Shown: positions 9,679-20,700 of the stretch, one piece after another | Layout: every line of letters starts with the position of its first letter | Position numbering within the stretch: the first letter of the stretch is position 1 | DNA from: Endozoicomonas sp. OPT23 | GTDB lineage: Bacteria; Pseudomonadota; Gammaproteobacteria; Pseudomonadales; Endozoicomonadaceae | Assembly (NCBI RefSeq): GCF_009653635.1 | Contig: NZ_PPFD01000002.1 | Coordinates: 620,001-684,000, forward strand | Direction: 5' to 3' | Length of the DNA: 64,000 bases | The notes under the pieces: model-generated | The model's database searches: none | What the model was told of the DNA's origin: nothing | What the model saw: the letters and a program-made list of their open reading frames with translations, nothing else | Translations under genes and position numbers: made by a program

Positions 9679-10017
9679 AAAACAGCCTTATTTGAGGGGG
9701 TGAAATTGATTCAATTACTTAAAAACGGCAATGTTAACCTGTATTTGACTGCTAAAGTACTGCACTCTGGACTAATAAAATCTGGTGCATTTGTGAAATT
9801 GGTGTGGCATAGATCTCAAAACCGCTAAAACGTTATGGGTTTATTCCCTTAGGGCGTGGTGTTGCTAGTGTTATGCCTTTTTTGTTCTGTTATCTTTAAA
9901 CTGACGATTTTGGCCAGAGACTATCTATAGAAACCACAGCGTGGCCACTGTCCGAAAAATACACTTTTCAATGGTAAGTATTTGTCTGGACAGCAAAAAT
10001 TCAGGCGGAGTTAAGTA
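9679..10017. promoter_or_regulatory. Divergent intergenic region osmC-type gene / crp, with a 5'UTR hairpin
   Basis: 339 bp without a gene. At 9948-9993, just before crp, two nested inverted repeats occur: CTGTCC/GGACAG outside and AAATAC/GTATTT inside, with a 15-base loop. They could form a leader hairpin about 25 nt before the crp start. A weak promoter candidate (CTGACG, 17 bp, TCTATA) lies at 9901-9929. No good CRP half-site pair was found by eye. Confidence 0.4.
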
Positions 10018-10662
10018 GTGACAATGCTGACGATAACTACACCGGAAGCTAATCCCAGTTTGGAAAAGCTTCTATCGGTTTCGAGTCGAAAAAATTATCG
10101 AGCCAAGAGCACTATTCTCTGTGCCGGAGACAGTTCCGAATCTCTCTATTACATAGTTAAAGGCTCGGTAGCCGTCGTGATTGAAGACGACGAAGGTCGC
10201 GAAATGATCGTGACCTATCTGAACAGCGGCCAGTACTTTGGTGAAATGGGGCTGTTTGAGAAAGATTTAATCAAGCGGTCGGCGTGGATAAAGGCCAAAA
10301 CAGCCTGTGAAGTGGCAGAAATAGATTATGTGAAGTTTCGGACTCTGATCAGAGAAGAGCCGGATCTGCTGTATTCTGTATCCAAACAGCTGGCTCGCAG
10401 ACTCAGAGAAACTACTCGGAAAGTGGGCGATCTGGCGTTTCTTGATGTTACAGGACGAGTTGCCCGCACCTTGCTGGATCTCGCGAAACAACCTGACGCC
10501 ATGACACACCCGGATGGTATGCAGATCAAAGTGACCCGTCAGGAAATTGGCCGTATTGTTGGTTGTTCCCGTGAAATGGTTGGGCGGGTTTTAAAGAATC
10601 TGGAGAACCAGGGTTTGGTATCGGTTAAAGGCAAAACAATGGTTGTTTTCGGTACCCGTTGA
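10018..10662 (+). CDS. vfr: cAMP-responsive regulator, CRP/Vfr type
   Basis: 214 residues, the same length as Pseudomonas Vfr. The N-terminal cyclic-nucleotide domain has the [10 protein letters not shown] loop and [16 protein letters not shown], containing the phosphate-contacting Arg-Ser. The C-terminal helix-turn-helix [22 protein letters not shown] carries the RE-x-x-x-R recognition residues of CRP. It binds cAMP and controls catabolic, and in Pseudomonas also virulence and pilus, genes. GTG 10018 has GGAG seven bases upstream; ATG 10024 is an alternative. A terminator follows. The local maltose operon is a plausible but unproven target. Confidence 0.94.
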   Translation: MTMLTITTPEANPSLEKLLSVSSRKNYRAKSTILCAGDSSESLYYIVKGSVAVVIEDDEGREMIVTYLNSGQYFGEMGLFEKDLIKRSAWIKAKTACEVAEIDYVKFRTLIREEPDLLYSVSKQLARRLRETTRKVGDLAFLDVTGRVARTLLDLAKQPDAMTHPDGMQIKVTRQEIGRIVGCSREMVGRVLKNLENQGLVSVKGKTMVVFGTR

Positions 10663-10678
10663 TAATGATTTAAAAAAG

Positions 10679-10702
10679 CAGCTCTCGATGAGCTGTTTTT
10701 TT
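10679..10702 (+). terminator. Intrinsic terminator of crp/vfr
   Basis: Stem CAGCTC/GAGCTG with a five-base loop is followed by T7, starting 17 bp after the stop codon. Confidence 0.85.
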
Positions 10703-10845
10703 AAATAACAAGACGATAGTCGTTTATATGGGTGACTGATTCATTCCTGTTTTCATACTCACTTCAAATTTAGAAAATAAATATCAAGCGAGTTGCTCAG
10801 AAGTCTATATTTGATGTTCCAATATGGACTTAATCGGGTAATTCC

Positions 10846-11376
10846 ATGCGCTATTCCTTTTTTCGAATGCTCCTTTTTATTCTACCGATGATGCTGACAG
10901 GCTGTTCCGATGATGAAGTTGTAGTCAGGGTTTACCAGGTCTCTCCCGGTGGTATTGGCGCGGGCATAGGTACAGTGAAAGTGCTGCCTGCTTCTGGGGG
11001 AGGGATTCGTCTGGTTCCTGATCTTCACGATCTTGAACCGGGTGATCACGGCTTTCATGTCCATGAGAATGGCAGTTGTGAAGCAGGGGAAAAGGGTGGC
11101 AAGAAGATAGCGGCATTTGCTGCTGGTGGGCATTACGACCCTAAAAAAACAGGCAGGCACTCAGGGCCAGAAGGCAATGGCCACCTGGGGGATTTACCGG
11201 TATTGGATGTTGATGATCGCGGGTTTGCAGTGACCCCGGTTGTTGCCAAACGGTTAACAATGGCTGATATGAAAGGTCGAACCCTTATGATTCATTCGGG
11301 TGGCGATAACTATTCAGACAACCCTCCCATGGGAGGTGGTGGGGCTCGAATTGCTTGCGGTGTGATTCCTGATTGA
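10846..11376 (+). CDS. sodC: Periplasmic Cu/Zn superoxide dismutase, predicted lipoprotein
   Basis: 176 residues. A lipoprotein signal (hydrophobic stretch ending LTGC) places it on the envelope. Metal ligands are visible: HGFHVHENGSC (copper His pair and first disulfide Cys), GGHYDP, the bridging and zinc-loop histidines and Asp in HSGPEGNGHLGDLP, HSGGDNY (last copper His), and ARIACGVI (second Cys). It dismutes superoxide outside the cytosol, useful against host oxidative burst. It lies between crp and trpC, genes that are often direct neighbours in Pseudomonas. Confidence 0.94.
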   Translation: MRYSFFRMLLFILPMMLTGCSDDEVVVRVYQVSPGGIGAGIGTVKVLPASGGGIRLVPDLHDLEPGDHGFHVHENGSCEAGEKGGKKIAAFAAGGHYDPKKTGRHSGPEGNGHLGDLPVLDVDDRGFAVTPVVAKRLTMADMKGRTLMIHSGGDNYSDNPPMGGGGARIACGVIPD

Positions 11377-11397
11377 TCTGATTTGGTTTTTGTTCCA

Positions 11398-11505
11398 GAA
11401 GCTGTATTGTTTTTCCCGCTCAAACGGTGCTTTCCTGAACCGATTCGCTCTCAGGCCATACCCAAGGGCATAAATCCCTGGCCTTTGGAAAATCAATACA
11501 GCTTC
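11398..11505. other. 108-bp structured intergenic element between sodC and trpC
   Basis: A 19-bp inverted repeat with one mismatch (11398-11416 and 11487-11505) encloses about 70 bp that contain a second 8-bp stem (11462-11469 with 11481-11488, one G-U pair) and a competing CCTGA/TCAGG hairpin (11434-11455). It sits between two convergent genes, so it could terminate both transcripts or be a small structured RNA. No T-run follows either arm directly. Confidence 0.5.
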
Positions 11506-11548
11506 TTGCTCATCATCAATCACAAACAGTGTTGTTGTGAGTTAAAAG

Positions 11549-12355
11549 TTAAAGGTATTGACTAAACAGTTGCTTCAACCCTAGCCCCGGATCTTCCTGT
11601 CGCATAAAGGCTTCACCCACCAGAAAACTGTTGATGCCTTTTTCAAACATGGCATCAACGTCAGCGGTAGTATGAATACCACTCTCGGTGATTAGCTGCC
11701 TGCCTTCAGGAATCCTGTGCAACAGATCGAAGGTGTTGTCTAGGGTTACTTCAAACGTGTGCAGGTTGCGATTGTTCACACCCAGTAGTGTGCCGTCGAG
11801 AGGCAAAGCGCGTTCCAGTTCATCGCCACCATGAACTTCTACCAGTACATCCATGCCTAGCTCTTGAGCGATGCCGCTGAATTCCTGCAACTGTGAATCA
11901 GTCAGGCAGGAGACAATCAGCAGAATACAATCTGCACCCAGCATTCTGGACTCATAAATCTGATAGGCATCTACCATAAAGTCCTTGCGAAGAACTGGCA
12001 GTTTACAGGCTGCTCTGGCTTCTTGCAGGTAGCTTTCGGCACCCTGAAAAAAGTCCTTGTCAGTCAGTACAGACAGGCAGCTGGCGCCAGCCTGTTCATA
12101 GCTTCTGGCGATGCTGGCTGGTTGAAAATCTTCACGAATCACACCTTTGCTGGGGGAGGCTTTCTTGATTTCGGAGATGATTGCAGCTTTATTCTGGCTG
12201 CTGCGCAGGTGAAGGCTTTTAGCAAAGCCGCGTATCGGATCCGCATCTGCAGCTCTGGTTTGAACTTCATTCAGAGACAGAGCAGTCAGTCTTTCGGCGA
12301 CTTCTTCATGCTTACGTTGAACGATAGTGTTCAGGATAGTTGGCATCGTCGACAT
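11549..12355 (-). CDS. trpC: Indole-3-glycerol phosphate synthase
   Basis: 268 residues, monofunctional (no TrpF fusion). Family blocks are [11 protein letters not shown] (catalytic Lys), [61 protein letters not shown] and FLVGEAFM. It closes the ring of carboxyphenylamino-deoxyribulose phosphate to indole-glycerol phosphate. The start is two bases after the trpD stop, so translation is probably coupled. Last gene of trpEGDC. Confidence 0.97.
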   Translation of the reverse strand: MSTMPTILNTIVQRKHEEVAERLTALSLNEVQTRAADADPIRGFAKSLHLRSSQNKAAIISEIKKASPSKGVIREDFQPASIARSYEQAGASCLSVLTDKDFFQGAESYLQEARAACKLPVLRKDFMVDAYQIYESRMLGADCILLIVSCLTDSQLQEFSGIAQELGMDVLVEVHGGDELERALPLDGTLLGVNNRNLHTFEVTLDNTFDLLHRIPEGRQLITESGIHTTADVDAMFEKGINSFLVGEAFMRQEDPGLGLKQLFSQYL

Positions 12356-12357
12356 GC

Positions 12358-13398
12358 TTACTGTTCTCCCGCAAAGACTTGAGTGAAGCTGGCCAGTTCG
12401 TTGATTTTCTGAAGCGCCATACCGCTGGCTATAGCGTCTTTTGCCATATCAATGCCCTGTTCTAGGCTATCGGCGACACCGGACACATAAATGGCAGCAC
12501 CTGCATTCAGGGCAATCATGTCGGCTGCTTTACTGGCGTATGTGCCCTCCTGTTTTCCGAGTGCATCCTTGATCAGCTTCAGAGAGTCAGTGGAGTTTTC
12601 AACAGTCAGGCCAATAAGGCTTTGAGAATCAATTCCGAAGTCTTCCGGTTTGATCCTGTAGTCGTTGATTTCACCATTTTTCAATTCAACCACCAGTGTT
12701 TCGCTGGCAATACTGATTTCATCGAGGCCATCGATTGAGTGAACGACCATTACATGCTTGTTGCCCAGCTCTCTTAATACTTCCGCCATGGCTCGGCAGA
12801 GTTCTTCAGAGAACACACCAATCACAAGGTTGTCGACACCGGCTGGATTGGACAGAGGACCAAGAATATTGAAAATGGTTCTAACGCCAAGTTCACGGCG
12901 AACACCAACTACGTTTTTCATCGCTGAGTGATGAGCGGGTGCGAACATAAAGCCGACACCGATCTCTTCGGTGCAGCGGGCTACCTGCTTCGGACTGATG
13001 GTCAGATTAATACCGGCTTTTTCCAGCAGGTCGGCACTACCACTGGAACTGGATACACCACGGTTGCCGTGTTTGGCCACTTTAGCGCCCGCCGCTGCAG
13101 CAACGAATGAAGAAGCAGAAGAGACATTAAACAGGTGAGCGCCGTCGCCGCCTGTTCCGACAATATCGATCAGGTGATCAGCGTTTACTTCCACCTGAGT
13201 GGCCATACGGCGCATAACAGTAGCTGCGCCGGTGATCTCTTCAATGGTTTCACTCTTCATGCGAAGGGCGGTGAGAAAAGCTGCGATTTGTGCATCGGTA
13301 CACTGACCGCTCATGATTTCGGTCATCACCGTAATCATTTCTTCACGGGTCAGGTTCAGGTTAGCTACTATACGACTGATAGCGTCTTTTATAGTCAT
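12358..13398 (-). CDS. trpD: Anthranilate phosphoribosyltransferase
   Basis: 346 residues. The PRPP-binding loop [17 protein letters not shown] and the anthranilate-site block [18 protein letters not shown] are intact, followed by [31 protein letters not shown]. It joins anthranilate to PRPP. It lies 33 bp downstream of trpG and directly abuts trpC. It is separate from the glutaminase subunit, unlike the fused TrpGD of E. coli. Confidence 0.97.
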   Translation of the reverse strand: MTIKDAISRIVANLNLTREEMITVMTEIMSGQCTDAQIAAFLTALRMKSETIEEITGAATVMRRMATQVEVNADHLIDIVGTGGDGAHLFNVSSASSFVAAAAGAKVAKHGNRGVSSSSGSADLLEKAGINLTISPKQVARCTEEIGVGFMFAPAHHSAMKNVVGVRRELGVRTIFNILGPLSNPAGVDNLVIGVFSEELCRAMAEVLRELGNKHVMVVHSIDGLDEISIASETLVVELKNGEINDYRIKPEDFGIDSQSLIGLTVENSTDSLKLIKDALGKQEGTYASKAADMIALNAGAAIYVSGVADSLEQGIDMAKDAIASGMALQKINELASFTQVFAGEQ

Positions 13399-13431
13399 TG
13401 CGAATTCTCCATTGGCTCCAGCGGCAGCTCG

Positions 13432-14040
13432 TTATTGGCTCTTTGACTCTTGAATAAATTGAGTCTGCTTAAGAAAGTTAGCCAGCATGTCGTGACCCTT
13501 GTCAGTCATGATGGATTCCGGATGAAACTGAACCCCTTCCATTGGCAATGTCTTGTGACGAATGCCCATGATTTCATCCATGCTGCCGTCTTCTTTCTGA
13601 GTCCAGGCAGTAATTTCAAAGCAGTCCGGCAAGCTTTCTTTTTCTACCACCAGTGAGTGATAACGAGTGGTTGTCACTGGGTTAGGCAGCCCTGCAAAGA
13701 CGCCAGTGTCGTTGTGATAAACCGGCGATACTTTACCGTGCATAACCTGACGGGCACGCACAACGTTGCCGCCAAATACCTGCCCCATGCTTTGATGACC
13801 GAGGCAAACGCCCAGTATAGGTTTCTTGCCCTTGAAATGCTCAATGGTGGCCATTGAAATGCCGGCTTCATTAGGCGTGCAGGGGCCGGGTGAAATAACG
13901 ATCTGGTCCGGATTCAGTTTCTCGATATCATCGATACTGATTTCATCATTACGATGAACTTCAACCTGCTCGCCCAGTTCGCCGAAATATTGCACCAGAT
14001 TCCAGGTAAAGGAGTCATAGTTATCGATCATTAACAGCAT
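13432..14040 (-). CDS. trpG: Anthranilate synthase glutamine amidotransferase subunit
   Basis: 202 residues, class I glutamine amidotransferase. Nucleophile Cys is in [11 protein letters not shown], the oxyanion region is [13 protein letters not shown], and the His-Glu pair is in [11 protein letters not shown]. It supplies ammonia to TrpE. A strong AGGAGG precedes the ATG, and trpE ends 20 bp upstream. This type of subunit can also serve 4-amino-4-deoxychorismate synthase (PabA role); no separate pabA is in the window. Confidence 0.96.
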   Translation of the reverse strand: MLLMIDNYDSFTWNLVQYFGELGEQVEVHRNDEISIDDIEKLNPDQIVISPGPCTPNEAGISMATIEHFKGKKPILGVCLGHQSMGQVFGGNVVRARQVMHGKVSPVYHNDTGVFAGLPNPVTTTRYHSLVVEKESLPDCFEITAWTQKEDGSMDEIMGIRHKTLPMEGVQFHPESIMTDKGHDMLANFLKQTQFIQESKSQ

Positions 14041-14060
14041 ATTGTTGTCCTCCTAATACC

Positions 14061-15563
14061 TTACTTTTCAGCCGTACCGCTGAGTCCAGTCTGAGCCATG
14101 GCGACAGCACGAAAAAGAGCCCTGCCTTTGTTCATGGTTTCTTTCCATTCCATTTCCGGAACAGAGTCCGCGACTATGCCTGCACCTGCCTGAACATGAA
14201 GCTTACGATCCTTGATCACAGCGGTACGAATGGCAATAGCAGTATCCATATTGCCGTTCCAGGCTAGATAACCAATGGCACCGCCATAAACGCCACGCTT
14301 TACGGGCTCAAGTTCGTCGATAATTTCCATCGCACGAACCTTTGGGGCACCGCTGAGAGTACCAGCAGGCAAAGTTGCTTTAAGAACATCCATGGCATCC
14401 ATGCCGCTTTTCAGCTCGCCAGTGACATTAGAGACGATATGCATAACATGGGAGTAACGCTCAACAATCATTTTGTCGGTCAGACTGACTGAACCGGTTC
14501 TGGCTACACGACCAACGTCGTTTCGGCCGAGATCGATCAGCATCAGGTGTTCTGCCAACTCTTTTGGATCGTTGAGCAGTTCCTGCTCCAGAGCTTTATC
14601 TCTTTCTTCCGTAGCGCCGCGCTTACGAGTACCTGCGATAGGTCGAACTGTAACAGTACTGTCTTCAAGGCGAGCCAGAATTTCCGGAGAAGAGCCGACT
14701 ACATGAAAATCGCCCAGGTCCATGTAATACATGTAAGGTGATGGGTTGGTGCTTCTCAGTGCTCGATACAGATTCAGAGGTGAGCTGTCGAACGGAATGG
14801 TCATGCGCTGTGAAGGCACCACCTGCATGGCATCGCCAGCAAGAATGTAGTTCTTGATTTTATCCACAGCGGATTCAAACGCTTCCTGACCGAAGCCGGA
14901 TTTGAAATCATCTTCTGTAGCAGGGTTCATAGAAGCCTGAACCGGAGGCAATACATTGGTGGTTTGCAGTCGACGAACCAGATCATCCAGTTTGAACTGA
15001 GCTTTTTCCAGCGCAGACTCTTCGGCTGGATTGGCATGAGTCACCAGAATCAGCTTGCCACTGAGGTTATCAAACACCACCAGTTCATCGGACACCATCA
15101 GCAAAATATCCGGGTTGTTCAGCTCATCTTTTGGTGCAGACTGCTGCAGGCGTTTTTCAATATAGCGAACAGTGTCGTAAGCAAAGTAGCCAACCAGGCC
15201 ACCGGTAAATCTTGGCAGTCCGTCAAGCTCGGGAACCTGGTAACGATTCTGAAACTCCTTGATGAACTCCAGAGGGTCGTTGACGTTGTGCTCTTCAATA
15301 ATCTGGCCGTCGGTTTCAATGGTGACAATGCACTCTGGCTGATAGCCGGACACTCTCAACACAGTACGACAAGGTAGGCCAATCATGGAGTAGCGACCCC
15401 ATTTCTCACCGCCTTCGACAGATTCAAGCAGGTAAGAGTAGCGGCCGTTGGCCAGCTTCAAATAAGTAGTCAGTGGCGTGTCCAGGTCCGCAAGGATTTC
15501 CCTGATAACGGGAATTCGGTTATATCCTTCACGGGCCAGACCAGCAAATGTTTCAGGCGTCAT
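14061..15563 (-). CDS. trpE: Anthranilate synthase component I
   Basis: 500 residues. The N-terminal [18 protein letters not shown] carries the tryptophan feedback site (LLES-type motif). The chorismate-binding domain shows [67 protein letters not shown] and GAIGYL. It makes anthranilate from chorismate with TrpG. GAGG lies six bases before the ATG. First structural gene of the operon; a Trp-codon-rich leader lies ~110 bp upstream, suggesting attenuation. Confidence 0.97.
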   Translation of the reverse strand: MTPETFAGLAREGYNRIPVIREILADLDTPLTTYLKLANGRYSYLLESVEGGEKWGRYSMIGLPCRTVLRVSGYQPECIVTIETDGQIIEEHNVNDPLEFIKEFQNRYQVPELDGLPRFTGGLVGYFAYDTVRYIEKRLQQSAPKDELNNPDILLMVSDELVVFDNLSGKLILVTHANPAEESALEKAQFKLDDLVRRLQTTNVLPPVQASMNPATEDDFKSGFGQEAFESAVDKIKNYILAGDAMQVVPSQRMTIPFDSSPLNLYRALRSTNPSPYMYYMDLGDFHVVGSSPEILARLEDSTVTVRPIAGTRKRGATEERDKALEQELLNDPKELAEHLMLIDLGRNDVGRVARTGSVSLTDKMIVERYSHVMHIVSNVTGELKSGMDAMDVLKATLPAGTLSGAPKVRAMEIIDELEPVKRGVYGGAIGYLAWNGNMDTAIAIRTAVIKDRKLHVQAGAGIVADSVPEMEWKETMNKGRALFRAVAMAQTGLSGTAEK

Positions 15564-15676
15564 AATGGCCTCGATTATTCTGGCTTAAATTTAGTTTGAT
15601 GAGATTTTGCGAAATCTTTACTGCGTTGTGTGCGCCGAATAAAGAGATGCAGGCTATAACTGGGTGAGGCTATTTA

Positions 15677-15736
15677 TTAGGCGCAAGGCCAGCCTGACCA
15701 ACGCCAGGAAGAGGAATATGAGGCAGGAGCAAACAC
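15677..15736 (-). CDS. trpL: Candidate trp leader peptide (Trp-rich, 19 codons)
   Basis: On the minus strand, upstream of trpE, a short frame ends ...SSSWRWSGWPCA followed by two tandem TAA codons. Three Trp codons fall within six positions, as in leader peptides that sense charged tRNA-Trp. The only upstream in-frame start is a GTG at 15736 without a clear ribosome-binding site, which weakens the call. The Trp-codon segment (CAGGCT) can pair with AGCCTG about 45 nt downstream, giving mutually exclusive structures, but I see no classical T-run terminator before trpE. Confidence 0.45.
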   Translation of the reverse strand: MFAPASYSSSWRWSGWPCA

Positions 15737-15763
15737 CAGTGCAGATTGGCACCGGTTGTTATA

Positions 15764-15780
15764 ACCGAACAGAGTTCGGT
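15764..15780. promoter_or_regulatory. Perfect inverted repeat in the trpE upstream region (operator candidate)
   Basis: ACCGAAC-AGA-GTTCGGT is a 7-bp perfect inverted repeat with a 3-bp centre. On the minus strand it is followed at once by TATAAC (15763-15758), a possible -10 box for the trp transcript, so a bound protein would cover the promoter spacer. It does not resemble the E. coli TrpR site. Confidence 0.4.
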
Positions 15781-15900
15781 AATGTTGCTCTGAAATAGGG
15801 TTTTTCACTGCAGGCTCCGTGCTTTGTCTGGGCGCAGTTTAACTATGAAAACAGAAGATTATATGACGAAAGCCACTATTGCAAATCAGAACCGGCTTGT

Positions 15901-15945
15901 ACTCTGGCCTCGCCAGTCTTTTCGACAGGAAAACGAGACCAGAGT
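15901..15945. terminator. Hairpin 3' of gph
   Basis: A 12-bp inverted repeat with one mismatch (ACTCTGGCCTCG / CGAGACCAGAGT) begins six bases after the gph stop on the minus strand. There is no T-run, so it is only a probable transcript end or stabiliser. Confidence 0.4.
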
Positions 15946-15950
15946 GCGGT

Positions 15951-16640
15951 TTAGATCAATTGATCGAGTGTTTGAACAACCAGATCAGGGTTGGCTGACT
16001 CAATGGGCTGGCCATGATTATAACCATAAGGCAGTCCCACTACTTTGACGTTTGCAGCGTTGGCGGCTTTTACGTCGTTGCTGGAGTCGCCAATCATCAG
16101 TGAGTTGCTGGTGTCTGTGCCAAAGTGTTTCATAGCGTGAAGCAGCGGCATAGGGTGTGGTTTCTTTTCGTCCAGACTGTCACCGCCAAGGCTCAGGGTG
16201 AAGTACTGATCAATACCCATCAGCTTCAGCAGTTTTTCAGTGAACAGTTCAGACTTGTTCGTCACAACGGCCTGTTTGATGTCACGATGTTTAGCGGCTT
16301 CAAGAAACTCTCGAACACCTGGATACACGTGGCTGTGTTGACCCACTTCAATAGCATAGTGATGCTTAAAACGGTCGTAAGCTTTTTCAAATACTTTCTG
16401 GTCTACAACACCGGCCTGGTCACCCATAAAGTCATCGGCAAGAGCTCTCTTAACCAGTGACGGGATGCCGTTACCGACCCAGAGTCGTGCTTTTTCTTCG
16501 CCGGCTGTTGGCAGGTTCAGATCGGTAAGCATTTTGTCGGTAGCGATGGCAAGGTCTGGAACACTGTCGACCAGGGTGCCATCCAGATCGTACATGATCA
16601 GTTGGGGAACATTGCTCAGTAAGTCTTTCAGAATTTTCAT
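15951..16640 (-). CDS. gph: Phosphoglycolate phosphatase (HAD family)
   Basis: 229 residues. HAD motif I is MYDLDGTLVDSVPDL, motif II VVTNKSE, motif III Lys in DEKKPHPMPL, and motif IV MIGDSSNDVKAA. A helical cap lies between motifs I and II. It dephosphorylates 2-phosphoglycolate arising from DNA repair. rpe-gph-trpE is a common gammaproteobacterial order; here gph and trpE remain adjacent, but rpe is 7.3 kb away beyond the minor pilin operon. Confidence 0.93.
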   Translation of the reverse strand: MKILKDLLSNVPQLIMYDLDGTLVDSVPDLAIATDKMLTDLNLPTAGEEKARLWVGNGIPSLVKRALADDFMGDQAGVVDQKVFEKAYDRFKHHYAIEVGQHSHVYPGVREFLEAAKHRDIKQAVVTNKSELFTEKLLKLMGIDQYFTLSLGGDSLDEKKPHPMPLLHAMKHFGTDTSNSLMIGDSSNDVKAANAANVKVVGLPYGYNHGQPIESANPDLVVQTLDQLI

Positions 16641-16813
16641 GATCTGACTGCTTGCTAAAAAGAAGCACTTTACTACGGTTTGTAGAGATGGTTAATGGCT
16701 ATTATTAGCTATTGATGCTCTGAAAATTCGGTTTATTGCCTGTTTATTGAGTCATATCTAAATTTCCACCTTCTTAACATGCTATTTATTATCGGAAATA
16801 TAAGGAGCCCCTA

Positions 16814-17338
16814 ATGTTTGCAAGAGTTTCCAGTCTTATCCTGTTATGTCTTATGTCCATGAATTTGATGGCTATGCCCACAATGAAAGCAGGGCCTGAA
16901 GTCGAGAAAAAGGTGTTGACAGGCCCAGCGCCAAAGCCGGCAACTGAAAGCGATAAAAAAATTGCCACTGCTTCGGCTCAGAAATGGCTGGAGTACGCTG
17001 ACACACGTTCATGGGAAAGAGCCTGGGCGGCATCCAGCGATTTTTACCGAAACGAAATGCCGGTCAGTCACATGGGTAATCTGATGTATCAGCATCGCAA
17101 GCCATTTGGTGCTCTGAAAGATCGTAAGGTTAAGAACGTAACCTACAAGTATCTGAAGGAAGGTACTCTGCCGGGTGAGTACCTTATAGTTGCGTTTGAC
17201 AGTGAGTTTGAAAACCAGAAGGTTGTAGAGGTTGTCGTAACCTATAAGGAGAAGGACAATCTGTGGCGTGCCAGTGGTTATATGACAGATGACGGCAAAG
17301 GTAAGCCGAAGTCTGTTGAATCGACCAAAGTGCACTGA
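16814..17338 (+). CDS. Exported DUF4019-family protein
   Basis: 174 residues with a signal peptide (MFARVSSLILLCLMSMNLMA). The mature domain has A..WL.Y.D...W..AW..SS..FR pattern: SAQKWLEYADTRSWERAWAASSDFYR, then HRKPFGALKDRKVKNVTY and a beta-rich end. This is the DUF4019 fold, whose function is unknown. AAGGAG lies close before the ATG. It is convergent with pilE, and nothing ties it to pili except position. Confidence 0.8.
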   Translation: MFARVSSLILLCLMSMNLMAMPTMKAGPEVEKKVLTGPAPKPATESDKKIATASAQKWLEYADTRSWERAWAASSDFYRNEMPVSHMGNLMYQHRKPFGALKDRKVKNVTYKYLKEGTLPGEYLIVAFDSEFENQKVVEVVVTYKEKDNLWRASGYMTDDGKGKPKSVESTKVH

Positions 17339-17383
17339 TACCGTTTGGAAGAAAGACAAATCATGGGAGTAGGTGAAGGCGGC

Positions 17384-17770
17384 CTACTTCCACTTGCCTG
17401 TTTTTACCCCTACCGAAGTTAAACCAAGATTTCCATCAGCAGCCTGAGCGCCTTGTGGCGTGGCTGTCAGTATAAAACCATTTGCACACTCATTACCGGG
17501 GCAGCCTGAAGCAATAGAATAAAACTGTCGATCGGTAATAAAGGGGTTTGCATTCAGCCCCAGGTCGGTGAGGTCACCTGTATAGATTTTATTATCCAGA
17601 AAATACTGTTCCTGTCGTGAGGCTATATCCAGCAGTGCAGCCTGTCCTTCAGCTCTTCGTCCTTCTCTTAAATACTGCTCGTAGGAAGGCATTGCTATAG
17701 CTGCCAGAATGCCGATGATTGCCATTACAACCATCAGTTCTACCAAGGTAAATCCATTTAACCTTTTCAT
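17384..17770 (-). CDS. pilE: Type IV minor pilin PilE
   Basis: 128 residues. The prepilin leader MKRLNG is cleaved before [24 protein letters not shown], with Glu5 present. A C-terminal Cys pair (CPGNEC) may form the D-region loop. The length and order match PilE minor pilins of Pseudomonas. It starts seven bases after the pilY1 stop and is the last gene of the minor pilin operon. Confidence 0.92.
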   Translation of the reverse strand: MKRLNGFTLVELMVVMAIIGILAAIAMPSYEQYLREGRRAEGQAALLDIASRQEQYFLDNKIYTGDLTDLGLNANPFITDRQFYSIASGCPGNECANGFILTATPQGAQAADGNLGLTSVGVKTGKWK

Positions 17771-17776
17771 GGTTCA

Positions 17777-20700
17777 TTATTTCTCCTGAAACCATCCGTA
17801 GGCATTCATTCCAAGCTTGGAGTTCACTTCGTCTCCGGTAAGAATATCTATGTACTTATTTCCTATAGCTGCTGTTGTACCACCACCTGATACGCCGGAA
17901 TAAACCCCCAGAGCGCGGTCTGCTGCGCTGACTGAATCATCGCCATTGTTATCAAATCGAGCCTTGGCTGTATGTACATCAATAGAATAAACCCTGCTGC
18001 TTCCTCGGCCAGGAGCGCATGACTGGGAGTTGATGGCTCCTGAGGGAGAGAAGGTGGTGAATGACAGAACGCCAGACAGTAGTCGTGCCTTTGTCATTGC
18101 CTGTTCATTGGTGTTGATACTGCCAGTTGCCAGCCCAAGATTGATGTACCAGCCTTTGGCTGCATATAAGCTGTTACTGGCAGTAGTTTTCTGTGCAGCA
18201 TCGCCTTCCTGAATCAGGTTGTTAGTGGTATCAAACAGGTTATTATTTTTAATGACGGCAGGTGCTGCTACACAGTCATTGCTGCAACTGCCATAACGGC
18301 GGTAGGTTGTCGCATAATCCCTGATCATATAATAGCGTTCGGTGGCGGTTGTTGCTGTTGGGTGGGCACGGTTGCCACTGCCAATCATTATGGCATCGAA
18401 CGCTTTGCCCGCGTGTCGAGTTTTTGCGGCTTCAGGCTGATAGAAGAAACGACGGTCATTGCTGCTGTCAGGAGCAACTCTTGTGCTGTTTTCGTCGATG
18501 CCAAGACTGGCAAGGGTAATTGCAGACCAGATGGCTATTTCGTTATCGTTGCTGTCCTTTCCCAAGCCGATATCGAAACGGAAGACATTGCCGCCTGTAT
18601 CAACTGCATAAATACGGTCATGGAAACCATTGCCGTTACTGTCAATAACAGTGGGAGGTGCTGCCACGCTCCATTTGAATCGGCTGTCTTCAACTCTATT
18701 ATCAAGGTTGTTATTGCTTGTGATCGAGTCAGGGGCAACAAAAGACTTAATCAGGCTGCCAGTGCCGGCATCAACAATAAACAAGCCTCTTCCTCTTGAG
18801 GAATAAGGGCGTAGTTCATTGTTATTACTGTCAGTCGGGTTGCCTGCATCCCCCGCTCTGCGGTCATCCATCCCCTGCCCGCTACCGGCGTCATCCTGAC
18901 CGTCGTAGCCAGCACTGATAGCAAGGGCAAACTTGTAATTGTGACCAGTAACCTGGTTATCCTGAGTTATAGGATTCCTGTGTCCGGGAATGATCATTGG
19001 GACAGGCACTGCCCAGCTCTGGCCTAATTCGGAAAATCCAGGGGTATTGCTGTCAATACGCCAAAGCAGCTTGGGTGGGGCGTCAGGGTTAGTCACATCG
19101 ATAGCGTAATAACTGTCTCCGCCTCTTCGCAGACCGAAGAAAATAACCATACGGTCACCGTCGTTGGCAACGATATTACCATCACCATTTGCATCTAGTC
19201 GTATATGGCTGATCTCGCCGTCGATACCGTAGGGGTGGGCTGTATCTTCCTGATTGTTAAACAGGATGGGGAGATTTTTGGCTGTTTCTTTGGCAAAGAA
19301 GCTCCAGTTTTCAGTGACGGTATTGCCACTGTCCTCAACAAAGTGGAGAAGGCCGTGATTGGTGCCAAAAACAAGGCGTAAATCCGGATTACTCTTTGAA
19401 TAACTGCTGGTGCGAGCACCGTAATTGAGAGTCAGGGGTTTGGAGTGCTGAATGTCTCCCAAAACCCAGTCCCGAGTATTTCCATTAGAGTTTTTGCCCT
19501 GAATCCATCTCAGGTAACGAATACGCAGGATAATATGCTGAATGATATTACCGGAAATATGGAGATCATTATTGGAAAGATCAGTAAGATTTCTCATGCT
19601 TTCTGCGGCACCAGAAACAGCTTTATTGGTGTAGAACGTGCGACTTGAGTTGTTATTTTTCAGTATCTGCCCAAAGCCACCTTCACTGACCTGCTTGCCG
19701 TCATTGGTGGTGCCCCAGAAAGTGGAAATACCTTCATCAAGTTGCAGGGATCCTGAAGCAATAGCTGGGTTACAGCTTCGGTCGACAACTGTGCCTGGTG
19801 TCAGGTTTGTTTTAGTTGCGCAATTGTGGGGTGATACTTCCTTACCTGTATAGATTTTTAGCTTCTTGAGGTTGCCACGCCACTCGGGGTTAGTGTCTGG
19901 CTCAAACATGGCGAAGTAAGCATGATCGAGAGTTTCGGTACGGGTAAAGCTGTTAACAGCTACAGCAGGAGAAACAAACGAGCTGCTGCCTTTTAGAATT
20001 TGTTGTAATGCACCTTCAAAAGCTTGTGTCACATCATCTACTGCAATGCAGCCTGCCGCAGGGTCTGTATTGTTGCCTACGGTTGTATAACACTGCCCCT
20101 TGCCTGAATTGGCAGTATCAAACAGCAAATCCTGATCAGTCGCAAAACCAATGGTGTAGGTGTAAACCTTTTGCGGCCCCGTTGCAGCCTGTCCGTCAAG
20201 GCCATTTGCTCCGGGGTTGGCCATATAGGCAGCTAGCCGGGGCATGCAGTGCTCTTTGTTTTGACTGCCTGTTTTATAGTTACCGCAGTGACTACTGTCT
20301 TTGGTTAGCGCTTTAATTTTGTCGTTGGCGCTCTTATCTTCACCGGAAGGTTCGCCATCAGTCATGTAAATAACATAAGCGTTCTGACAGGTTCTCAGTG
20401 GTGTTGTGTAGTTCGTGTTATTACCGCCAGCATCTGCTGCTGCACCATAAGTACGGGACTTTCCTGCGTAATACCTATAAACCTCATAGAGAGTATCGCA
20501 AAGAGGTGTTCCATACTTGGGCCATACGCCCTTAACGGTATTAATCAATTCTGGAATTGCAGTGCTGTCACGTTCTTTTACATGCTGGTGTATGACTTTG
20601 CCACTGGTGCTGAATTCGGCAATACCAAAGTCAATCTGAGGGTTTTCTGCAATGATTTTATTGATGGTGTGCTTCGCCATCTCGATACGAGCAAATTTCT

